DNA from: Pseudomonas sp. CC6-YY-74
GTDB taxonomy: Bacteria; Pseudomonadota; Gammaproteobacteria; Pseudomonadales; Pseudomonadaceae
Direction: 5' to 3'
DNA: 64,000 nt
Assembly (NCBI RefSeq): GCF_002025205.1
Contig: NZ_CP019947.1
Coordinates: 2,766,001-2,830,000, forward strand
The notes beneath the pieces are model-generated. The model had not been told where the DNA came from, searched no databases, and saw nothing but the letters and a program-made list of their open reading frames with translations. This document shows, piece after piece, positions 59,325 to 64,000 of this stretch (its first letter is position 1; every line of letters starts with the position of its first letter). The translations under genes and the position numbers were made by a program.

Positions 59325-59635
59325 TGTCGATCTCTCCCAAATAGGTTGTTTACATCAGCTGGCGTTCACGCCAGCGGGTTGGCAAAGTCCGGCGGGGCCG
59401 GTTGCGCTGCACCTAAGTACAACGCGGAAGTCTGTTCTGCCGAAACCAGCAGAAAACCTTGCGGTGACCGCTACATAAGGGCGTGCAAGGGGATTTCAAG
59501 GGTCAGCGTTGATTTTTTTTGCTATCGAGGAACCGCGGCATCGGCGTATTGACGCCAGCCCGGCGAACACAAAACGCCACGCAAGGGGACTGGCCAGCCC
59601 ACCCTTGCCGTGCCGCCGAGGCTTGCACACAGGCA
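59325..59635. other. 311-bp region between groES and fxsA
   Basis: It contains the heat-shock promoter of groES and a 5' leader of about 140 bases. Between the promoter and fxsA (59501-59635) lies a region where fxsA transcription must end. A small T-run near 59514 belongs to neither gene. No additional gene is supported. Confidence 0.55.
59473..59500 (-). promoter_or_regulatory. Sigma-32-type heat-shock promoter of groESL
   Basis: On the minus strand CTTGAAA (plus-strand TTTCAAG, 59494-59500) is followed after 12 bases by CCCTTATGT (plus ACATAAGGG, 59473-59481). This matches the RpoH pattern CTTGAAA-N11-16-CCCCATnT well. It fits the heat-shock operon downstream. Confidence 0.85.
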
Positions 59636-60100
59636 TCAGTCGTGGCGCTTGAACTCACCTTCCAGCACATTCGGCCGGGTCGCACCCGGACGGGCCTGTC
59701 CGGAGCGCGCCGCCAGATCATCGGCAAAGGCCCGCTGGCGCATGGCCTGCTCGGCTGCCCGCAGGCGGATTTTATTAACCAGCAAGCGGCGGGTGAAGGG
59801 GATCAGGCACACCACACCGAAGATGTCGCTGATGAAACCCGGCAACAGCAACAGGCCGCCGCCAACCGCAATCAGCAGGCCTTCGAGCATTTCCTGCTCG
59901 GGCAACTCGCCGCGCGCCAGTTTCTCGCGCGCGCGCCAGGCGGCGGCCACACCGGCAACGCGCAGCAGAATGCTGCCGAGGATCGCCGTGCCGATGACCA
60001 GCAACAAAGTCGGCAGCACGCCAATGGCGCTGCCGACCTGGATCAGCAGCGCCAGCTCGACGAACGGGAACAATAAGAACAAAAACAGAAAAACACGCAT
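59636..60100 (-). CDS. fxsA: FxsA-family membrane protein
   Basis: This 154-residue inner-membrane protein of the FxsA family starts M-R-V-F-L-F-L-F-L-L-F-P-F-V-E-L at ATG 60100, after AAGGAA. The first two hydrophobic segments and the G-G-G-L-L-L-L-P-G-F-I-S-D motif are hallmarks. E. coli FxsA counters exclusion of phage T7 by the F plasmid; its normal role is unclear. Located beside groES as in other pseudomonads. Confidence 0.92.
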   Translation of the reverse strand: MRVFLFLFLLFPFVELALLIQVGSAIGVLPTLLLVIGTAILGSILLRVAGVAAAWRAREKLARGELPEQEMLEGLLIAVGGGLLLLPGFISDIFGVVCLIPFTRRLLVNKIRLRAAEQAMRQRAFADDLAARSGQARPGATRPNVLEGEFKRHD

Positions 60101-60163
60101 CAAGAATTCCTTAGCGGAAGAACGGCTTCCAGTAAGAGTGAAGTATGGGATATTGCGCTTAAT

Positions 60164-60910
60164 TCAAGCTGAAACAGCGCCACCGGTCGGCCAAATCTCT
60201 GCACGAGCCAGCTGAACAAAGGCCTGGCGCACTTCAGTCGGAGTGTTACAGGGTGTGGAAAAGGCCAGCCAATACAAGCCCTGACCGATGCGCAGGTGGA
60301 ACCCCTCACTGTCGATACCCACCAGTTCGGCCGGCACATGGGCCGGCAAACCGGCCAGCGCGACATAATGGCCGATGGCACTGGCATGGTCACTGTTCAT
60401 GTGTTCCAGCATGCCCTGCTCGCTTTCACCTACACCGACTACCGCCGCGAACGGGTTGGCCAGCGCCACGTGGTCCAGCCAGTGAATCGCGCCGAAACCG
60501 CCGATGTAGCGCCAGCGTACCGGCTCCAGCACCCAGAAATCGAAATCATGGGCGTGGTGATAATTCTGCGATTCGGGAAAATAGCGGTAATAACGCCGAG
60601 CGGCCGCTTCGACTGCGGCCTGGTCACACAATTGTCGTGTTTGGGCGAGTAGCGTGAGGCGACCGACCGCCTGCACATCCTCGGCGCCACGCTCGCCAAC
60701 AAACAGCGAGCACTTGGCGTCCTGCTTGAGGTTATGGGTGTGCTGGGCGATACGGCTGATCAGGATCAGCGGCCAGCCCTGAGCGTCCAGGCAGTAGGGC
60801 ACCACTGATCCAAAAGGAAAGCCCGGCATGGCCTTCGAATGAGTCGAGAGTACCCCTCGGTATTCCTTGAGCAGCAGTTCTCGGGCATGCTTAGCGGCTT
60901 TCACGCTCAC
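60164..60910 (-). CDS. HugZ-like (pyridoxamine-oxidase-fold) haem-utilisation-type protein
   Basis: This 248-residue protein starts at GTG 60910, with AAGGAG 7 bases upstream. The first 160 residues show the split-barrel FMN-binding-type fold of pyridoxamine-5'-phosphate oxidase-like proteins (P-F-G-S-V-V-P-Y, L-I-L-I-S-R-I-A-Q-H-T-H-N). The C-terminal DUF2470-type domain has M-N-S-D-H-A-S-A-I. The group includes HugZ-type haem-degrading proteins. Whether haem is the ligand is not shown by sequence. Confidence 0.85.
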   Translation of the reverse strand: MSVKAAKHARELLLKEYRGVLSTHSKAMPGFPFGSVVPYCLDAQGWPLILISRIAQHTHNLKQDAKCSLFVGERGAEDVQAVGRLTLLAQTRQLCDQAAVEAAARRYYRYFPESQNYHHAHDFDFWVLEPVRWRYIGGFGAIHWLDHVALANPFAAVVGVGESEQGMLEHMNSDHASAIGHYVALAGLPAHVPAELVGIDSEGFHLRIGQGLYWLAFSTPCNTPTEVRQAFVQLARAEIWPTGGAVSA

Positions 60911-61014
60911 CTTATGACTCCTTGCAAAGAATCCGTCACTAACGGACAGGCGCCCTAGAATAGCTGTTACAGCGCGCCAGCGGGGCTACACGACACACAT
61001 TGAGGGGATACGCG

Positions 61015-61773
61015 ATGCAACTCAAAGACAAAGTCATCATCATCACTGGCGGCTGCCAGGGTCTGGGCCGCGCCATGGGCGAATACCTGGCGGACAAAGG
61101 CGTGAAACTGGCACTGGTCGATCTCAACCAGGAAAAGCTCGACGAAACCGTAGCCGCCTGCAAGGCCCTCGGCGCAGAAGCACGCGCCTACCTGTGCAAC
61201 GTGGCCAACGAAGAGCAGGTAACGCACATGGTCGCCCAGGTCGCCGAAGATTTCGGGGCGATCAATGGCCTGGTCAACAACGCCGGCATCCTGCGTGACG
61301 GCCTGACCATCAAGGTCAAGGACGGCGAAATGACCAAGATGAGCCTGGCCCAGTGGCAGTCGGTGATCGACGTCAACCTGACCGGCGTCTTCCTCTGCAC
61401 CCGTGAAGTGGCGGCGAAGATGATCGAGCTGAAGCAGCAGGGCGCGATCGTCAATATCTCCTCCATCTCCCGTGCCGGCAACATGGGCCAGGCCAACTAC
61501 TCCGCGGCCAAGGCCGGCGTCGCCGCCGACACCGTGGTTTGGGCCAAGGAATTGGCACGTTACGGCATTCGTGTGGCCGGCGTGGCACCGGGCTTCATCG
61601 AGACCGAGATGACCCTGAGCATGAAACCGGAAGCCCTGGAGAAAATGACCTCTGGCATCCCCCTGCGACGCATGGGTAAGCCGGCTGAGATCGCCCACTC
61701 GGTGGCTTACATCCTGGAAAACGACTACTACACCGGCCGTATCCTCGAACTGGACGGCGGCCTGCGTATGTAA
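61015..61773 (+). CDS. Short-chain dehydrogenase/reductase (FabG-like)
   Basis: This 252-residue SDR oxidoreductase has the cofactor motif [10 protein letters not shown] (residues 11-20), N-N-A-G (88-91), the serine in I-S-S-I-S (about 149-150), and Y162-x-x-x-K166. It is fully intact. It is of the 3-ketoacyl-ACP reductase type, but it is not in a fatty-acid cluster, so the real substrate is uncertain. It is divergent from the HugZ-like gene and convergent with mscS, with a bidirectional terminator between. Confidence 0.9.
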   Translation: MQLKDKVIIITGGCQGLGRAMGEYLADKGVKLALVDLNQEKLDETVAACKALGAEARAYLCNVANEEQVTHMVAQVAEDFGAINGLVNNAGILRDGLTIKVKDGEMTKMSLAQWQSVIDVNLTGVFLCTREVAAKMIELKQQGAIVNISSISRAGNMGQANYSAAKAGVAADTVVWAKELARYGIRVAGVAPGFIETEMTLSMKPEALEKMTSGIPLRRMGKPAEIAHSVAYILENDYYTGRILELDGGLRM

Positions 61774-61848
61774 TTTCAGTAATCGCTCGGCCTGCAGCCC
61801 GAACAAAACCGCAGAACGCGGGGTAATCCGGGCGGGCCCAAGCGCAGA

Positions 61849-61886
61849 AAAATGCCGCGTTCCTGTCGAAGGGAACGCGGCATTTT
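61849..61886. terminator. Bidirectional terminator between SDR and mscS-type genes
   Basis: A perfect 15-bp stem AAAATGCCGCGTTCC / GGAACGCGGCATTTT (61849-61863 with 61872-61886) closes an 8-base loop. The A run before and T run after let it work for both converging genes. Confidence 0.93.
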
Positions 61887-61921
61887 CATAAGCGCAACGT
61901 GCGATTTTTAACTGCGCTGGC

Positions 61922-62749
61922 TCAGCTGGGCTGAACCAGATGCACCACTCGCTGCGGGAACGGAATACCGATGCCGGCTTCGGTCAAGCGTTCCTTGGCC
62001 AACTCGGTAAACGCGAAGGTCACCGGCCAGAAATCCGGCGTGGCCACCCAGACGCGCAGTGACAAATTGACCGCGCTGTCCCCCAGGCCGGTGACGAACA
62101 CCACCGGAGCCGGGTCGAGATGAATGCGCGGGTCCTCGGCGATCTTCAGCAGCACATCACGGGCCTTCTTGATGTCGCTGGAGTAGTCGATGCCCAGATT
62201 GATGTCGGCGCGACGCTTGGGTTCGCGCGAATAGTTGGTGATATTGCCATTCGACAAACTGCCGTTGGGCACGATCACCACCTTGTTATCGGCGGTTTTC
62301 AGGGTGGTGTGAAAGATATGGATGCTGTCGACGCTGCCCGATACGCCCTGCCCTTCGATCCAGTCGCCGGCGCGGAACGGCCGGAAGAATATGATCAACA
62401 CGCCACCGGCGAAATTCGCCAAACTGCCTTGCAGGGCCAAGCCGATGGCCAGGCCTGCGGCAGCGATCACCGCGATGAAGGAAGTGGTTTCCACACCGAT
62501 CATCGAGGCGACGCTGACCAGCAACAGCACCTTGAGAATCATGCTCGCCAGGCTGCTAATAAAGCTGTGCAGGGCGCGGTCGACATTGCGGCGTTCCAGT
62601 ACACCACTGACTTTATGGGTCAGCGTGTTGATGAACCACCAACCGACCAGCAGCGTGATGACCGCCAAGGTCAGCTGGCCGCTGTATTGCAGTACCGCCG
62701 GCAGCCATGACTCGGACATCTTCACCAGTTGCTCGACATTCATCTCCAT
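61922..62749 (-). CDS. mscS: Small-conductance mechanosensitive channel (MscS type)
   Basis: This 275-residue inner-membrane channel opens when membrane tension rises and releases solutes on hypo-osmotic shock. Three hydrophobic helices (about residues 24-42, 64-84 and 88-112) lead to the pore-lining A-A-G-L-A-I-G-L-A-L-Q-G-S-L-A-N-F-A-G-G. The cytoplasmic part has F-R-P-F-R-A-G-D-W-I and V-P-N-G-S-L-S-N-G. AAGGAG before ATG 62749 fixes the start. Length and order match E. coli MscS. Confidence 0.94.
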   Translation of the reverse strand: MEMNVEQLVKMSESWLPAVLQYSGQLTLAVITLLVGWWFINTLTHKVSGVLERRNVDRALHSFISSLASMILKVLLLVSVASMIGVETTSFIAVIAAAGLAIGLALQGSLANFAGGVLIIFFRPFRAGDWIEGQGVSGSVDSIHIFHTTLKTADNKVVIVPNGSLSNGNITNYSREPKRRADINLGIDYSSDIKKARDVLLKIAEDPRIHLDPAPVVFVTGLGDSAVNLSLRVWVATPDFWPVTFAFTELAKERLTEAGIGIPFPQRVVHLVQPS

Positions 62750-62854
62750 TTGACGCTCCTTTTCGACACTTAAAACGCGACCGCCATGGCAAGCCATGGC
62801 GGTCGCTTTACGATAACTGCTGCCGCGCCACCCAGGCCCGACAGGCTTGCCGCA

Positions 62855-63334
62855 TCAATCGCGGAAGTTATTGAATTGCAACGGCATTCCGAAATCCTTG
62901 GCGCGCAGGGCGGCAATCGCGTCCTGCAGGTCATCGCGTTTCTTGCCGGTAATCCGCACCTGCTCACCCTGGATGGCAGCCTGCACCTTGAGTTTGCAGT
63001 CCTTGATGTGGGCAACGATTTTCTTCGCCAGTTCCTTGTCGATGCCTTCGCGCAGGGTCATCTCCTGCTTGACGCTCTTACCCGAGGGATAGGCGTCCTT
63101 GAACTCCATACATTGCACATCGATCTTGCGCTTTATCAGGCAGAGCTTGAGAATCTCGACCATCTGCTCCAGCTGGAAATCCGCATCGGCGGTCAGGTTG
63201 ACGGTCAGGTCTTTGAGCTCGAAGCTGCCTTTACCGCGCAGGTCATAACGGCGCTCAAGTTCCTTGAGGGCGTTGTCGATAGCATTGGTAACTTCGTGTT
63301 TGTCCAATTCGGACACCACGTCGAACGAGGGCAT
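62855..63334 (-). CDS. yajQ: YajQ-family nucleotide-binding protein
   Basis: This 159-residue protein starts [11 protein letters not shown] after AGGAGG. The family fold has two ferredoxin-like halves; the conserved D-L-R-G-K-G and the K-K-I-V-x-x-I-K motifs are present. Members bind cyclic di-GMP in some bacteria (for example Xanthomonas) and are linked to phage phi6 replication in Pseudomonas. It is near bifA and a diguanylate-cyclase gene, but not in an operon with them. Confidence 0.96.
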   Translation of the reverse strand: MPSFDVVSELDKHEVTNAIDNALKELERRYDLRGKGSFELKDLTVNLTADADFQLEQMVEILKLCLIKRKIDVQCMEFKDAYPSGKSVKQEMTLREGIDKELAKKIVAHIKDCKLKVQAAIQGEQVRITGKKRDDLQDAIAALRAKDFGMPLQFNNFRD

Positions 63335-63486
63335 GGTATTCCTCCTGATAGACGGCGCGACCCAGATCACGGACGGGGCACGCGTGGCTTGTTGATGGTT
63401 GAAAAACCCGGCCATTATATAGCCATAGCGACAAACACTGCCCGGCGATGTACCGGGCCCATGTGACTTTCCCTACGAGCCTGCCC

Positions 63487-64000
63487 ATGCCCAACCCCCA
63501 TCTCAGCATTCTGGTGGTGGACGACGCCAAGTTCTCCAGCGCCATGATCGGCCGCGCCCTGAGCCAGGCCGGCTACCAGGATGTACGTTTTGCCAACAGC
63601 GCCGCGGAAGCCATCAGGCAGCTCGAACTGCGACCGGCCAGCGTGCTTCTGGCGGACTGGTTGATGCCGGAAATGGACGGATTGGAACTGACCGGCCGGG
63701 TTCGTCAGCTGGATGAAATGACCGATCACTACACCTACGTCATGTTGCTGACCGGCAAGGAAGGCGAAAACGTGCTGGGCGAAGCCTTTGACCGCGGGGT
63801 CGACGATTTCATCAACAAGGCGCAGATGAATGAACAACTGGTGCCACGGGTCTATGCCGCCGACCGCCTGTGCAACACCCTGCACCGCCTGCTGCAGGAA
63901 AACCGCCTGCTGACGGAAAACATCGCCAGTATGGAACAGCGCAACCAGGTCGATACGCTTACCGGCCTGGGCAACGCACGCTACCTGCGGCAGAAGCTGC
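63487..64000 (+). CDS. Response regulator with start of a GGDEF domain (partial)
   Basis: The 171 residues seen hold a CheY-type receiver domain (about residues 1-125) with the phosphorylation aspartate in L-L-A-D-W-L-M-P-E-M-D-G and acidic D-D pair near the start. A short helical linker follows, then D-T-L-T-G-L-G-N-A-R, the first signature of a GGDEF domain. So it is probably a WspR-like response-regulator diguanylate cyclase (the catalytic GGDEF lies beyond the window). Matches PA4396 in position, as I recall. Confidence 0.88.
   Translation, partial: MPNPHLSILVVDDAKFSSAMIGRALSQAGYQDVRFANSAAEAIRQLELRPASVLLADWLMPEMDGLELTGRVRQLDEMTDHYTYVMLLTGKEGENVLGEAFDRGVDDFINKAQMNEQLVPRVYAADRLCNTLHRLLQENRLLTENIASMEQRNQVDTLTGLGNARYLRQKL

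Overview
The window reads as a typical gamma-proteobacterial chromosome, almost certainly Pseudomonas or a close relative. It has high GC, dense gene packing with several 4-base ATGA/GTGA overlaps, and protein sequences very close to Pseudomonas families (HolC, ValS, BifA, MexVW, ArgP, FxsA, YajQ). From about 37.2 kb to the end, gene order matches what I recall of P. aeruginosa PAO1 PA4363-PA4396 (argP, ACT protein, argO, sodB, bifA, GIDE, lemA, imelysin cluster, mexVW, small protein, inaA, groEL/ES, fxsA, HugZ-like, SDR, mscS, yajQ, response regulator). A chemoreceptor is inserted here, and several PAO1 genes seem absent between inaA and groEL. That comparison is from memory, not from an alignment. 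I see no phage, CRISPR array, rRNA, tRNA or complete insertion sequence.

Layout. 0-4 kb: end of pepA, then holC, a small partner gene and valS. 4.5-8 kb: Na+/H+ antiporter nhaD, a winged-helix protein, a VTT-domain membrane protein and rlmF. 8.1-11.9 kb (minus): an osmoprotectant-type ABC transporter in the order yehZ-yehY-yehX-yehW. 12-17 kb: two periplasmic solute-binding-like proteins, a UbiB-type kinase, a K+-channel-like protein and a haloalkane dehalogenase. 17-22 kb: sbcD-sbcC and a HAD phosphatase. 22.7-36.9 kb: an Lrp regulator divergent from a YjeH-type exporter, a stand-alone TAXI protein, yejK, PPK2, a DUF4344 metallopeptidase, a GST, a GIY-YIG protein, phosphatidylcholine synthase, an NTF2-like protein, a GlxA-type regulator, a coiled-coil membrane protein and two Rossmann-fold oxidoreductases. 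37-44 kb: argP/argO, sodB, bifA, GIDE and lemA. 44-49.5 kb: an iron-type imelysin / di-heme / imelysin / DUF1513 cluster. 49.6-56.9 kb: a chemoreceptor, the mexVW efflux pair, and inaA with a tiny exported protein. 57-64 kb: groESL with a sigma-32-type promoter, fxsA, HugZ-like, SDR, mscS, yajQ and the start of a response regulator/diguanylate cyclase.

Most notable points. (1) Two single-base losses, each turning CCC into CC on the plus strand, break an imelysin gene (about 47,778) and alter the conserved Gly-Gly-Met tail of GroEL (about 57,360). They look more like consensus errors than biology. (2) Three short MITE-like inverted-repeat elements lie at 13,054-13,201, 24,506-24,686 and about 47,200-47,282. 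The first supplies the stop codon of the UbiB-like gene. (3) The imelysin/di-heme/DUF1513 cluster, preceded by a Fur-like palindrome, is the best candidate here for an incompletely described system. (4) The LemA-GIDE pair carries a perfect EF-hand loop inside the GIDE protein. Several genes use TTG or GTG starts (argP, bifA, yehW, the GIDE gene, the HugZ-like gene, the K+ channel, the 17-kb binding protein).
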